Source: Conus ventricosus (Eukaryota > Mollusca > Gastropoda > Neogastropoda > Conidae). Taken from it: a DNA stretch of 64,000 bases. Below the pieces are notes generated by a model. That model was not told the DNA's origin. It saw only the letters and a list, made by a program, of their open reading frames with translations, and did not search any database. How positions within the stretch are numbered: the first letter of the stretch is position 1; every line of letters starts with the position of its first letter. Made by a program: the position numbers and the translations under genes. Of this stretch, positions 41,425 through 54,275 are shown one piece after another. The stretch is from NCBI GenBank assembly GCA_018398815.1, contig JAFLJL010014656.1, forward strand, positions 26,038 to 90,037, given 5' to 3'.

Positions 41425-44400
41425 AAGTGGAGGGTGGGAAAGCGAAATACTATTTTGAGAGGTGGGAGAGTGAAATATTATTTTGAGAGGTGGAGAGTGA
41501 AATACTATGTGGAGAGGTGGAGAGTGAAATATCACATGGAGAGGTGGGAGAGTGAAAAACCATGTGGAGAGGTGGGAGAGTGAAATACTATTTGGAGAGG
41601 TGGGGGAGTGAAATACCATGTGGAGAGGTGGGAGAGTGAAATACCATGTGGAGAGGTGGGAGAGTAAAATACCATGTGGAGAGGTGGGAGAGTGAAATAC
41701 CATGTGGAGAGGTGGGAGAGTGAAATACCATGTGGAGAGGTGCGAGAGTGAAATACCATTTGGAGAGGTGGGAGAGTGAAATACCATTTCGATAGGTGGG
41801 AGAGTGAAATACTATTTGAAGAGGTGGGAGAGTGAAATACCATGTGGACAGGTGGGAGAGTAAAATACTATTTGGAGAGGTGAGAGAGTGAAATACTATT
41901 TGGAGAGGTGGGAGAGTGAAATACCATGTGGAGAGGTGGGAGAGTGAAATACCATTTGGAGAGGTGGGAGAGTGAAATACTATTTGGAGAGGTGGGAGAG
42001 TGAAATATTAATTGGAGAGGTGGGAGAGTGAAATACCATGTGGAGAGGTGGGAGAGTGAAATATCACATGGAGAGGTGGGAGAGTGAAAAACCATGTGGA
42101 GAGGTGGGAGAGTGAAATACTATTTGGAGAGGTGGGAGAGTGAAATACCATGTGGAGAGGTGGGAGAGTGAAATACCATTTGGAGAGGTGGGAGAGTGAA
42201 ATACCATGTGGAGAGGTGGGAGAGTGAAATACCATGTGGAGAGGTGGGAGAGTGAAATACCAGTTGGAGAGGTGGGAGAGTGAAATACCATGTGGAGAGG
42301 TGGGAGAGTGAAATACCATGTGGAGAGGTGGGAGAGTGAAATACCATTTGGAGAGGTGGGAGAGTGAAATACCATGTGGAGAGGTGGGAGAGTGAAATAC
42401 TATGTGAAGAGGTGGGAGAGTAAAATATCGTTTGGAGAGGTGGGGGAGTGAAATACCATGTGGAGAGGTGGGAGAGTGAAATACCATGTGGAGAGGTGGG
42501 AGAGCGAAATACAACTTGGGGAAGTGGGGAGTGAAATACCATGTGGAGAGGTGGGAGAGTGAAATACCATTTGGAGAGCTGGGAGAGTGAAATACCATTT
42601 GGAGAGGTGGGAGAGTGAAATACCATGTGGAGAGGAGGGAGAGTGGAATACCATTTGGAGAGGTGGAGAGTGAAATACTATGTGGAGAGGTGGGTGAGTG
42701 AAATACCATCTGGAGAGGTGGGAGAGTGAAATACCATGTGGAGTGGTGGGAGAGTGAATGCCATGTGGAGATGTGGGAGAGTGAAATACTATTTGGAGAG
42801 GTGGGAGAGTGAAATACCATGTGGAGATGTGGGAGAGTGAAATACCATCTGGAGAGGTGGGAGAGTGAAATACTATTTGGAGAGGTGGGAGAGTGAAATA
42901 CCATGTGGAGAGGTGGGAGAGTGAAATACCATGTGGAGAGGTGGGAGAGTTGAATACCATGTGGAGAGGTGGGAGAGTGAAATACTATGTGGAGAGGTGG
43001 GGAGAGTGAAATACCATGTGGAGAGGAGGGAGAGTGAAATACCATGTGGAGAGGTGGGAGAGTGAAATACCATGTGGAGAGGTGGGAGAGTGAAATACCA
43101 TGTGGAGAGGTGGGAGAGTGAAATACCATGTGGAGAGGTGGGAGAGTGAAATACCATTGGAGAGGCGGGAGAGTGAAATACTATTTGGAGAGGTTGGAGA
43201 AGGAAATACCATTTCGAGAGGTGGGAGAGTGAAATACCATTTGGAGAGGTGGGAGAGTGAAATGCCATGTGGAGATGTGGGAGAGTGAAATACCATTTGG
43301 AGAGGGGGAGAGTGAAATACCATTTGGAGAGGTGGGAGAGTGAAATGCCATGTGGAGAGGTGGGAGAATGAAATACCATTTGGAGAGGTGGGAGAGTGAA
43401 ATACCATGTGGAGAGGTGGGAGAGTGAAATACCATGTGGAGAGGTTGGAGAGTGAAATACCATGTTGAGAGGTGGGAGAGTGAAATACCATGTGGAGAGG
43501 TGCGAGAGTGTAATACCATTCGGACAGGCGGGAGAGTGATATACATTTCGAGAGGTTGGAGAGTGAAATACCATTTCGAGAGGTGGGAGAGTGAAATACC
43601 ATGTGGAGAGGTGGGAGAGTGAAATACCATTTCGAGAGGTGGGAGAGTGAAATACCATGTGGAGAGGTGGGAGAGTGAAATACCATGTGGAGAGGTGGGA
43701 GAGTGAAATACCATGTGGAGAGGTGGGAGAGTGAAATACTATTTGGAGAGGTGGGAGAGTGAAATACCATTTGGAGAGGTGGGAGAGTGAACAACCATGT
43801 GGAGAGGTGGGAGAGTGAAATACCATGTGGAGAGGTGGGAGAGTGAAATACCATTTGTAGAGGTGGGAGAGTGAAATACCATGTGGAGAGGTGGGAGAGT
43901 GAAATACCATTTAGAGAGGTGGGAGAGTGAAATACCTTTTGGAGAGGTAGGAGAGTGAAATACCATGTGGAGAGGTGGGAGAGTGAAATACCATGTGGAG
44001 AGGTGGGAGAGTGAAATACCACATGGAGAGGTGAGAGAGTGAAAAACCATGTGGAGATGTGGGAGAGTAAAATACCATGTGAGAGGTGGGAGAGTGAAAT
44101 ACTCTTTGGAGAGGTGGGAGAGTGAAATACCATTTGGAGAGGTGGGAGAGTGAAATACCATTTGGAGAGGTAGGAGAGTGAAATACCATGTGGAGAGGTG
44201 GGAGAGTGAAATACCATGTGGAGAGGTGGGAGAGTAAAATACCATGTGGAGAGGTGGGAGAGTGAAATACCACATGGAGAGGTGGGAGAGTGAAAAACCA
44301 TGTGGAGATGTGGGAGAGTAAAATACCATTGGAGAGGTGGGAGAGTGAAATACTCTTTGGAGAGGTGGGAGAGTGAAATACCATGTGGAGAGGTAGGAGA

Positions 44401-47400
44401 GTGAAATACCATTTGGAGAGGTGGGAGAGTGAAATACCATGTGGAGAGGTGGGAAAGTGAAATACCATGTGGAGAGGTGGGAGAGTGAAAAACCATGTGG
44501 AGATGTGGGAGAGTAAAATACCATGTGGAGAGGTGGGAGAGTAAAATACTCTTTGGAGAGGTGGGAGAGTGAAATACCATGTGGAGAGGTGGGAGAGTGA
44601 AATACCATGTGGAGAGGTGGGAAAGTGAAATACCATGTGGAGAGGTGGGAAAGTGAAATACCATGTGGAGAGGTGGGAGAGTGAAATACCATGTGGAGAG
44701 GTGGGAGAGTGAAATACTAATTGGAGAGATGGGAGAGTGAAGTACTATTTGGAGAGGTGGGAGAGTGAAATACCATTTGGAGAGGTGGGAGAGCGAAATA
44801 CTATTTGGAGAGGTGGCAGAGTGAAATACCATGTGGAGAGGTGGCAGAGTGAAATACCATGTTGTGATGTAGGAGTGTGAAATACCATGTGGAGAGGTGG
44901 GAGAGTGAAATACCATGTGGAGAGGTGGGTGAGTGAAATACCATGTGGAGAGGTGGGAGAGTGAAATACTATTTGGAGAGGTGGGAGAGGGAAATACTGT
45001 TTGGAGAGGTGGGAGAGTGAAATACCATTTGGAGAGGTGGTGAGTGAAATACCATTTGGAGAGGTGAGAGTGAAATACCATGTGGAGAATGGAGAGGTGG
45101 GAGAGTGAAATACCATGTGGAGAGGTAGGAGAGTGAAATACCATGTGGAGAGGTAGGAGAGTGAAATACCATGTGGAGAGGTGGGAGAGTGAAATACCAT
45201 GTGGAGAGGTGGGAGAGTGAAATACCATTTGGAGAGGTGGGAGAGTGAAATACCATGTGGAGAGGTAGGAGAGTGAAATACCATGTGGAGAGGTGGGAGA
45301 GTGAAATACCATGTGGAGAGGTGGAGAGTGAAATACCATGTGGAGAGGTGGGAGAGTGAAATACCATGTGGAGAGGTGGGAGTGAAATACCATGTGGAGA
45401 GGTGGGAGAGTGAAATACCATTTGGAGAGGCGGGAGAGTGAAATACTATTTGGAGAGGTTGGAGAAGGAAATACCATTTCGAGAGGTGGGAGAGTGAAAT
45501 ACCATTTGGAGAGGTGGGAGAGTGAAATGCCATGTGGAGATGTGGGAGAGTGAAATACCATTTGGAGAGGTGGGAGAGTGAAATACCATTTGGAGAGGTG
45601 GGAGAGTGAAATGCCATGTGGAGAGGTGGGAGAATGAAATACCATTTGGAGAGGTGGGAGAGTGAAATACCATGTGGAGAGGTGGGAGAGTGAAATACCA
45701 TGTGGAGAGGTTGGAGAGTGAAATACCATGTTGAGAGGTGGGAGAGTGAAATACCATGTGGAGAGGTGCGAGAGTGTAATACCATTCGGACAGGCGGGAG
45801 AGTGATATACCATTTGGAGAGGTTGGAGAGTGAAATACCATTTCGAGAGGTGGGAGAGTGAAATACCATGTGGAGAGGTGGGAGAGTGAAATACCATTTG
45901 GAGAGGTTGGAGAGTGAAATACCATGTGGAGAGGTGGGAGAGTGAAATACCATGTGGAGAGGTGGGAGAGTGAAATACCATGTGGAGAGGTGGGAGAGTG
46001 AAATACTATTTGGAGAGGTGGGAGAGTGAAATACCATTTGGAGAGGTGGGAGAGTGAACAACCATGTGGAGAGGTGGGAGAGTGAAATACCATGTGGAGA
46101 GGTGGGAGAGTGAAATACCATTTGTAGAGGTGGGAGAGTGAAATACCATGTGGAGAGGTGGGAGAGTGAAATACCATTTAGAGAGGTGGGAGAGTGAAAT
46201 ACCTTTTGGAGAGGTAGGAGAGTGAAATACCATGTGGAGAGGTGGGAGAGTGAAATACCATGTGGAGAGGTGGGAGAGTGAAATACCACATGGAGAGGTG
46301 AGAGAGTGAAAAACCATGTGGAGATGTGGGAGAGTAAAATACCATGTGGAGAGGTGGGAGAGTGAAATACTCTTTGGAGAGGTGGGAGAGTGAAATACCA
46401 TTTGGAGAGGTGGGAGAGTGAAATACCATTTGGAGAGGTAGGAGAGTGAAATACCATGTGGAGAGGTGGGAGAGTGAAATACCATGTGGAGAGGTGGGAG
46501 AGTAAAATACCATGTGGAGAGGTGGGAGAGTGAAATACCACATGGAGAGGTGGGAGAGTGAAAAACCATGTGGAGATGTGGGAGAGTAAAATACCATGTG
46601 GAGAGGTGGGAGAGTGAAATACTCTTTGGAGAGGTGGGAGAGTGAAGTACCATGTGGAGAGGTAGGAGAGTGAAATACCATTTGGAGAGGTGGGAGAGTG
46701 AAATACCATGTGGAGAGGTGGAAAGTGAAATACCATGTGGAGAGGTGGGAGAGTGAAAAACCATGTGGAAGTGGGAGAGTAAAATACCATGTGGAGAGGT
46801 GGGAGAGTAAAATATTCTTTGGAGAGGTGGGAGAGTGAAATACCATGTGGAGAGGTGGGAGAGTGAAATAACATGATGGAGAGGTGGGAAAGTGAAATAC
46901 CATGTGGAGAGGTGGGAAAGTGAAATACCATGTGGAGAGGTGGGAGAGTGAAATACCATGTGGAGAGGTGGGAGAGTGAAATACTAATTGGAGAGATGGG
47001 AGAGTGAAGTACTATTTGGAGAGGTGGGAGAGTGAAATACCATTTGGAGAGGTGGGAGAGCGAAATACTATTTGGAGAGGTGGCAGAGTGAAATACCATG
47101 TGGAGAGGTGGCAGAGTGAAATACCATGTTGTGATGTAGGAGTGTGAAATACCATGTGGAGAGGTGGGAGAGTGAAATACCATGTGGAGAGGTGGGTGAG
47201 TGAAATACCATGTGGAGAGGTGGGAGAGATGAAATACTATTTGGAGAGGTGGGAGAGTGAAATACTGTTTGGAGAGGTGGGAGAGTGAAATACCATTTGG
47301 AGAGGTGGGTGAGTGAAATACCATTTGGAGAGGTGAGAGAGTGAAATACCATGTGGAGAATGGAGAGGTGGGAGAGTGAAATACCATGTGGAGAGGTAGG

Positions 47401-47690
47401 AGAGTGAAATACCATGTGGAGAGGTAGGAGAGTGAAATACCATGTGGAGAGGTGGGAGAGTGAAATACCATGTGGAGAGGTGGGAGAGTGAAATACCATT
47501 TGGAGAGGTGGGGAGAGTGAAATACCATGTGGAGAGGTAGGAGAGTGAAATACCATGTGGAGAGGTGGGAGAGTGAAATACCATGTGGAGAGGTGGGTGT
47601 GAAATACCATGTGGAGAGGTGGGAGAGTGAGATACCATTTGGGGAGGTAGGAAAGTGATATACCATGTTGAGCGGTGGAGAGGTCAATAG
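41425..47690. repeat. 28-bp minisatellite, about 6.3 kb, with higher-order repeat
   Basis: About 220 tandem units of 28 bp ('gtgggagagtgaaatacc' plus 'atgtggagag' or 'atttggagag' variants). Variant landmarks recur about 2.27 kb apart: 'ggttggagaaggaaa' at 43193/45458, 'gttgtgatgtaggagtgtg' at 44861/47128 and 'gtggagaatggagagg' at 45082/47352. So roughly 43.15-45.42 and 45.42-47.65 kb are two copies of an approximately 81-unit higher-order block. Long minus-strand frames (up to about 1000 codons) exist because 28 is not a multiple of 3 and the unit lacks stops in all three frames; they are not genes. Confidence 0.97.
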
Positions 47691-48609
47691 TTCACTGGTT
47701 TAGAATTAACTTTCTTCCCTCACTCTCACATATTCAAACAGAGGCCAGAACAAGGGACAGGCGAGTGAAAGAGCATGCTCCCTGAAGCTAAGGGTCATGA
47801 ACTCACAGCTACAACCGCCTGAGCCAGCAGCGTAATAAATAACAAAGCAGACCCGTGCTAATTGTCTCCCTTGGTCGACTTAGTAGTGATTGATAGTCCC
47901 GGATTCCTTCACAAAGCATATCAAAATTCAAGATTAAATCCAACCCTAAACTTTAAAAATCTTCAGGCTCAATACATAACTAGGAAAAGAGGTCTTTGGT
48001 CAACAAAGCTTACTCCATCTGGACGCTGACAAGCAAAAATGGTCACATGAGGCCCAACAAAAAGCAGCGTTCGAACAAGAACACCAGTATGAACATGCTT
48101 GAATACAAAATTATGAGCACTTTAAAGGAGTAGTAATCAGATTAAACACCACCACAAAAAGCATACATGGTGCAAAATCTCAACAAGTCACAGATAGGAA
48201 ACCACAGTCAGCATAATGTAGGCCTGAACAGCAAATACGGACATGTCAAAAAGAGAGATGTGAAACAGTTTCGGTCACATCGCTGAAGTTGGTTATGTGC
48301 GGTCATTCTCCTTCTGCTTCTGGTTCGACTGTCGACGTCGACAATTAAAACTTATTGACTTTTAAGGAAATTAGAATATGCGTGTGGTCCTCTAAAGCGT
48401 GGTGGACCACGTGTTGCAAAGCTGAACGATTTGGATCTTGGCCTCATACCCATGTATAATGATTTTCAATGCCAACTGCATTCATCTGAAATGTAAACCA
48501 GACACAGGCTACAGGATCTAAAGATGTTGACATCAATGCGTCGACTGGGGCAACAGACAAAAACCGCTTTGTCGAAAGTTGGAGGGCAAAGCCGACTCCA
48601 GAACTTCGG
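47691..48609. other. Block B non-coding flank, duplicated at 491-1619
   Basis: No gene. It starts with the same transition out of the 28-bp array as at 490 ('gttctaaactgattt' versus 'gttcactggttt') and continues in parallel. Confidence 0.7.
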
Positions 48610-49000
48610 GCAATGACCAGCAGGAATCATTTCTGGAGACTGCAGAGAGAACGGTGCAGAAGCAGCAGTCGTACAGACAGGAATCATTTCTGGAGACTGC
48701 AGACAGAACGGTGCAGAGGCAGTAGTCGTACAGATAGGAATCATTTCTGGAGACTGCAGAGAGAACGGTGCAGAGGCAGCAGTCGAAGCAGGTCAGAGAA
48801 CCTTCTGCTGATGACCAACAGGAATCATTTCTGGAGACTGCCGACAGAACGTACCAGAAGCAGAAGCAGCAGTCGTACCAGCAGAAATCATTTCTGGAAT
48901 CTGCAGAGAGAATAGTGCAGAAGCAGCAGTCGTACCAGCAGAAATCATTTCTGGAATCTGCAGAGAGAATAGTGCAGAAGCAGTAGTCGAAGCTGGCTCT
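48610..49000. repeat. 57-bp tandem repeat, block B
   Basis: About seven units with 'atttctggagactgcagaga' and 'gcagaagcagcagtcgta'. Units change from 'acagacaggaatc' to 'accagcagaaatc' variants towards the right. Multiple open frames on both strands; none has a credible start or splice context. Confidence 0.9.
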
Positions 49001-49430
49001 GAGAACCTGCTGCGATAATACATGGTTGAAGAACGAACGTAAACCAGCAAAAGTTGCAAATGGAAGGATGGGAGATGACGTCCGAAGTGGAGCCAGAAAA
49101 GGAGGGAGCTCACTTTGTGTTCACTGCCGGTTATGACGTCCCCTGTCAAGGGGCCATCACCCCAGTCATCTGTATGCCTGGAAGCATGGTTAGCTCCCCT
49201 ACTCCCTCAAATGCTTGAAAGTGAGAGTCCTGACTGTGGGTTTCTGAACACGCCAATATGAATGACATTAGTTTGTGCAGGTAAGTGAGAGACAAATATC
49301 ATTCTTTGACAGCGTGGGTTTCTGAACACGCCAGTATGAATGACATTAGTTTGGACAGCTAAGTGAGAGAGAAAAACACTTGTTTGACCGCGTGGCATCT
49401 TTACGCTAATCTTCATATTGTTACTGTCCA
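49001..49430. repeat. Duplicated segment with donor-like repeats
   Basis: Parallels 2266-2770. Two units of 'tttctgaacacgccaatatg', 'gacattagtttgtgcag' and 'gtaagtgagag', the first with a consensus-like 5' splice junction. Confidence 0.7.
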
Positions 49431-50345
49431 TTGTTACGTCATTATGTTGTGGTCAATCTTTTTTCTTTGCAAGTATTTCATTATTCTGTTATAGACCACA
49501 TTGGTCTTGGCCATTGTTGGACCATTGTGTTACATGTCCTTGTTTTTTTTCCTTGTTTTTGATTTTTTTCTCTCATACTTTAATATCGCCATATAACAGA
49601 TTGTTCTGTAGGGGCTTTTATCACAACTTCCTGTCACAGAGAATACTGCGGTATGCCATTATTACGTTATCATCTTACAGGGCAGTCTGTTCCGTGCCAT
49701 TTTTATATGATCGTGTTACAAGTCATACCGTTCTTTGCCATTGTTGAAACGTCATGTCATAGGTCACCCTTTTCTGTGCCGTTGTTACATCATCATATTT
49801 CAGTTCATATCCTGCTATTGTTACATCATCATATTCCATTCTATATTCTTCTGTGCATTGTTACATCATCATATTCCAGTCTATATTCTTCTGTGCATTG
49901 TTACATCATCATATTCCAGTTCACATCCTGCTATTGTTACATCATCATATTCCAGTTCACATCCTGCTATTGTTATATCATCATATTCCAGTTCATACCC
50001 TGCTATTGTTATATCATCATATTCCAGTCCATATTCTTCTGTGCATTGTTACATCATCATATGACAGGTTATACTGCTCATTACCATTGTTACATATTGT
50101 GCTATATGTTACACTGTTCGTTACCAGCTTTTACAGTCTAAATGTGACAGGTCATACTATTCTTTGCCATTGTTACATCATCATGTTACAGATTCGACTG
50201 TTTCTATGCCATTGTTACATTTTCATGTTGTACATTATGCATTTCTTTGTGGCTGAAGCATTATGCTACTATTCGTTTTCTATCGTTGTCTTGTTTGGGG
50301 TTCCATTCAAGCTCAGAAGTCGTATTCAGTGTTTTATATGTCCAG
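49431..50345 (+). repeat. Intron with 'ttacatcatcatattccag' repeats, block B
   Basis: About twenty degenerate units of 33-40 bp ('ttgttacatcatcatattcc', 'agttcatatcctgctat', 'agtctatattcttctgtgca'). It leads directly to the exon acceptor 'tatatgtccag' at 50345. Confidence 0.85.
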
Positions 50346-50477
50346 GGTGTGTTGATGGATGGTACGGAGACCAGTGTTCCACAGCCTGTTCCCCGGGATG
50401 TCCCAATCAGCAGTGTAGTCAAGAGTCAGGAGAGTGTAGCCCCTGTAACACTGGCTACACAGGTGACACGTGTACAG
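50346..50477 (+). CDS. EGF-like exon, type E1, intact
   Basis: A 132-bp phase 1-1 exon with acceptor 'tatatgtccag' and donor 'acag|gtaagt'. It encodes eight cysteines: 'CVDGWYGDQCSTACSPGC', then 'NQQCSQESGECSPC' and 'NTGYTGDTC'. The spacing fits a laminin-EGF/MEGF-type module with the 'GYTGDTC' signature turn. Such modules form the extracellular part of scavenger or phagocytic receptors. It is identical in protein to the exon at 56159, so one was duplicated recently or is conserved. A symmetrical phase allows insertion or skipping without a frameshift. Confidence 0.88.
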
Positions 50478-50640
50478 GTAAGTGAAAACTGACCACACAA
50501 GAGACAGTTATACCGACCACTGTGATGTCAAACTGACCACACAGGGGACAGTTATACCGACAACTGGGATGTCAAAGTGACCACACAAGAGACAGTCATA
50601 CCGACAACTGGGATGTAAAACTTGCAACACAGGGAACACT
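50478..50640 (+). repeat. Post-exon 44-bp intronic repeats
   Basis: Three units of 'aactgaccacacaagagaca' and 'gttataccgacaactgggat', as after the other E1 exons. Confidence 0.8.
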
Positions 50641-50672
50641 GTGCACTGGCTGCTGTCATGTCACACTGATTG

Positions 50673-50745
<73 letters not shown>

Positions 50746-50761
50746 GTGTGTGTGTGTGTTG

Positions 50762-50842
<81 letters not shown>

Positions 50843-50883
50843 GAGAGAGAGAGAGAGGAGAGAGAGAGGAGAGAGAGAGAGAT
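50673..50883. repeat. GT then GA microsatellite
   Basis: (GT)n to 50764, then (GA)n with GGA interruptions. Paralog at 3777-3932. Confidence 0.97.
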
Positions 50884-51487
50884 CATAATCAAATTTTGCA
50901 TGTTCTGATTAACAAAATGGAAGGGAAGGAATTCCTTCAGTCAGCACCAACAATGACGTCCCCTGGCAGTAATTCAACATTGTTTTCACACCGCAACCGA
51001 CTCGAAGGACAGATCCAAGACCTGTTCGAACTTGGCAGAATCCTGGGTCTTTCGTATTTACATATTGTTTGCTTGTCTGTGAGCATGATTACAAAACAAC
51101 GGATGGTCCAGTTTTACGTATCATTTTCGTCAAAAGATAAAGTGTGGCGTGAGAACTAACCCAATACGTTTTGTTGTGGAATCGGAGTACGCATCCGGTT
51201 CAGACAGTGGATTTAAATTCATCCCGCGAGATCTACAAAAGCATTATATAAATGAAGTGCGTGACTCAAGAATGATCCCATGAAATCATGGTTCAGAGTT
51301 CTGGTTCTGTACACATTACTGATAAGATTGTTCAGACTTTACTGTTCCTAGTTTAAAATGATCTGTGAAGTACCGCATTTTCACAATATAGACAGATTTT
51401 TAATTATATGGACGTTTGTGTTTTGTGTGTCTGCATGTTCTGTTATAAGAAAAATGAACACGGGGAACTACATGTACAGTGCAGAAA
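50884..51487. other. Intron sequence, block B
   Basis: No gene; parallels 3933-4600. Confidence 0.65.
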
Positions 51488-51730
51488 ACTAGTTTCCATG
51501 AGGGAACGATGTTGTTTTCAGTCGTGAACTGTCTGAATTAGTTCCCTGAGGGAAAGATGTTTTCAGTCGTGAACTGTCTGAATTAGTTCCCTGAGGGAAG
51601 GATGTTGTTTTCAGTCGTGAACTGTCTGAATTAGTACCCCTGAGGGAAGGGTGTTGTTTTCAGTCGTGAACTGTCTGAATTAGTTCCCCTGGCGAAACGT
51701 TGTTGCTATCAGTCGTGAACTGTCTGAAAA
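51488..51730. repeat. 45-50 bp repeat, about 5 units
   Basis: Units 'gtttccctgagggaa'-like and 'ttttcagtcgtgaactgtct'. Block A has only one related unit (about 4590-4640), so the array expanded in block B. Each unit contains 'gttgttttcag', an acceptor-like string. Confidence 0.85.
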
Positions 51731-51934
51731 GGTGGATCCATAATTTGTTCATTCTTGGCGGAGGCATGTGCTGCTCTTTGTACTATGCAGCTGTAGAAGC
51801 ATTTCTTTGTGCTGTGAAAGGAGAATCATGAAAATCCGCTGACAGCGAAAGAGAGGAGTCACTCGCCATGATCAGTCTCTGCTCATGCGTGGAAAAAGTG
51901 TGTTGCGAAAAATAAGTTATGTTGTCTTCCGTTT
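51731..51934. other. Intron sequence before the acceptor array
   Basis: No gene; parallels 4640-4845 (shared 'gaaaatccgctgacagcgaa'-like text). Confidence 0.6.
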
Positions 51935-52665
51935 TCAGATTGTCAGGACAATTACTACCAGATGTTATCTTCTATTTTCAGATTGTCAAGACAACTACTA
52001 CCAGATGTTGTCTTCCATTTTCAGATTGTCAAGACAACTACTACCAGATGCTGTCTTCCATTTTCAGATTGTCAAGACAACTACTACCAGATGTTGTCGT
52101 CCATTTTCAGATTGTCAAGACAACTACTACCAGATGTTGTCGTCCATTTTCAGATTGTCAAGACAACTACTACCAGATGTCGTCTATTTTCAGATTGTCA
52201 AGACAACTACTACCAGATGTTGTCTTCCATTTTCAGATTGTCAAGACAACTACTACCAGATGTAATCTTCTATTTTCAGATTGTCAAGACAACTACTACC
52301 AGATGTTATCTTCTATTTTCAGATTGTCAAGACAACTACTACCAGATGTTATCTTCTATTTTCAGATTGTCCAGACAACTACTACCAGATGTTGTCTTCT
52401 ATTTTCAGGTTGTCAAGTCAACTACAACCAGATGGTGTCTTCTATTTCAGGTTGTCAAGGCAAATACTACTAGATGGTGTCTTCTATTTTCAGGTTGTCA
52501 AGACAACTACTACCAGATGGTGTCTTCTATTTTCAGGTTGTCAAGACAACTACAACCAGATGGTGTCTTCTATTTTCAGGTTGTCAAGGCAAATACTACC
52601 AGATGGTGTCTTCTATTTTCAGGTTGTCAAGACAACTACTGCCAGATGTTATCTTCTATTTTCAG
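51935..52665 (+). repeat. 43-bp array of splice acceptor plus exon start, about 17 units
   Basis: Each 43-bp unit contains 'gtcttctattttcag' followed by 'attgtcaagacaactactac', that is the polypyrimidine tract, AG and first codons of exon E2. Left units have 'agatgttgtc'; right units have 'agatggtgtc' with 'ttcaggttgtc', defining two subfamilies. Seventeen potential 3' splice sites therefore precede the real exon. Because 43 = 3n+1, use of different acceptors would change frame. Confidence 0.95.
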
Positions 52666-52767
52666 ATTGTCAGGACAACTACTACCAGACCACCAATGGC
52701 ACATGCGCCTCGTGCAGCTCTAACTGCCAGTCACAGAACTGTACCCGTCCAACAGGCAGATGTAACG
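52666..52767 (+). CDS. EGF-like exon, type E2, intact
   Basis: A 102-bp phase 1-1 exon, acceptor 'ctattttcag', donor 'aacg|gtcagt'. Coding begins 'CQDNYYQTTNGTCASC' and ends 'QNCTRPTGRCNG', six cysteines in total in EGF-like spacing, with no transmembrane or catalytic features. It lies between two E1 exons on the same strand, consistent with a string of EGF modules. The nearest upstream array unit is indistinguishable from the exon start, so the true acceptor could be any of several; the last is chosen because it is contiguous with the open exon. Confidence 0.82.
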
Positions 52768-52954
52768 GTCAGTCGGTGATGGATTTTTTAAAATAACTTT
52801 TTCCCCTTTATTTGTTGTTGTAATTAAATATCTCTCGCGTTCGGCCAGTTTTATAAGTTCTCTATAATCAGTATTCTCTGGCAAAAAAAATTCATGATAA
52901 GTGCCGTTGTCCAAAAGGTGGGAAAGTGCATTCAGTTTATAGGACACGCATGTG

Positions 52955-53954
52955 NNNNNNNNNNNNNNNNNNNNNNNNNNNNNNNNNNNNNNNNNNNNNN
53001 NNNNNNNNNNNNNNNNNNNNNNNNNNNNNNNNNNNNNNNNNNNNNNNNNNNNNNNNNNNNNNNNNNNNNNNNNNNNNNNNNNNNNNNNNNNNNNNNNNNN
53101 NNNNNNNNNNNNNNNNNNNNNNNNNNNNNNNNNNNNNNNNNNNNNNNNNNNNNNNNNNNNNNNNNNNNNNNNNNNNNNNNNNNNNNNNNNNNNNNNNNNN
53201 NNNNNNNNNNNNNNNNNNNNNNNNNNNNNNNNNNNNNNNNNNNNNNNNNNNNNNNNNNNNNNNNNNNNNNNNNNNNNNNNNNNNNNNNNNNNNNNNNNNN
53301 NNNNNNNNNNNNNNNNNNNNNNNNNNNNNNNNNNNNNNNNNNNNNNNNNNNNNNNNNNNNNNNNNNNNNNNNNNNNNNNNNNNNNNNNNNNNNNNNNNNN
53401 NNNNNNNNNNNNNNNNNNNNNNNNNNNNNNNNNNNNNNNNNNNNNNNNNNNNNNNNNNNNNNNNNNNNNNNNNNNNNNNNNNNNNNNNNNNNNNNNNNNN
53501 NNNNNNNNNNNNNNNNNNNNNNNNNNNNNNNNNNNNNNNNNNNNNNNNNNNNNNNNNNNNNNNNNNNNNNNNNNNNNNNNNNNNNNNNNNNNNNNNNNNN
53601 NNNNNNNNNNNNNNNNNNNNNNNNNNNNNNNNNNNNNNNNNNNNNNNNNNNNNNNNNNNNNNNNNNNNNNNNNNNNNNNNNNNNNNNNNNNNNNNNNNNN
53701 NNNNNNNNNNNNNNNNNNNNNNNNNNNNNNNNNNNNNNNNNNNNNNNNNNNNNNNNNNNNNNNNNNNNNNNNNNNNNNNNNNNNNNNNNNNNNNNNNNNN
53801 NNNNNNNNNNNNNNNNNNNNNNNNNNNNNNNNNNNNNNNNNNNNNNNNNNNNNNNNNNNNNNNNNNNNNNNNNNNNNNNNNNNNNNNNNNNNNNNNNNNN
53901 NNNNNNNNNNNNNNNNNNNNNNNNNNNNNNNNNNNNNNNNNNNNNNNNNNNNNN
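52955..53954. other. Assembly gap of exactly 1000 N
   Basis: Placeholder gap; it resumes inside the 57-bp repeat. Confidence 0.99.
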
Positions 53955-54275
53955 AAGCAGCAGTCGTACAGACAGGAATCATTTTGGAGACTGCAGAGAG
54001 AACGGTGCAGATGCAGCAGTCGTACAGACAGGAATCATTTCTGGAGACTGCAGACAGAACGTAGCAGAAGCAGCAGTCGTACAGACCAGGACTCATCTCT
54101 GGAGACTGCAGAGAGAACGGTGCAGATGCAGCAGTCGTACAGACAGGAATCATTTCTGGAGACTGCAGAGAGAACGGTGCAGAAGCAGCAGTCGTACAGA
54201 CAGGAATCATTTCTGGAGACTGCAGAGAGAACGGTGCAGAAGCAGCAGTCGAAGCAGGTCAGAGAACCTTCTGCA
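53955..54275. repeat. 57-bp tandem repeat, second block B array
   Basis: About five and a half units, very similar to 48610-49000. The order array-donor repeats-pyrimidine repeats-E1 exon occurs twice in block B (48.6-50.5 and 53.9-56.3 kb), so a roughly 5.5-kb internal duplication is likely. Confidence 0.92.

Noticed and set aside
42985..47687. Minus-strand open frames of up to about 1000 codons in the 28-bp array
   Set aside because: They repeat one 28-residue motif because the 28-bp unit has no stop in any of the three minus frames; overlapping frames are equally open and there is no start, splice or conservation evidence.
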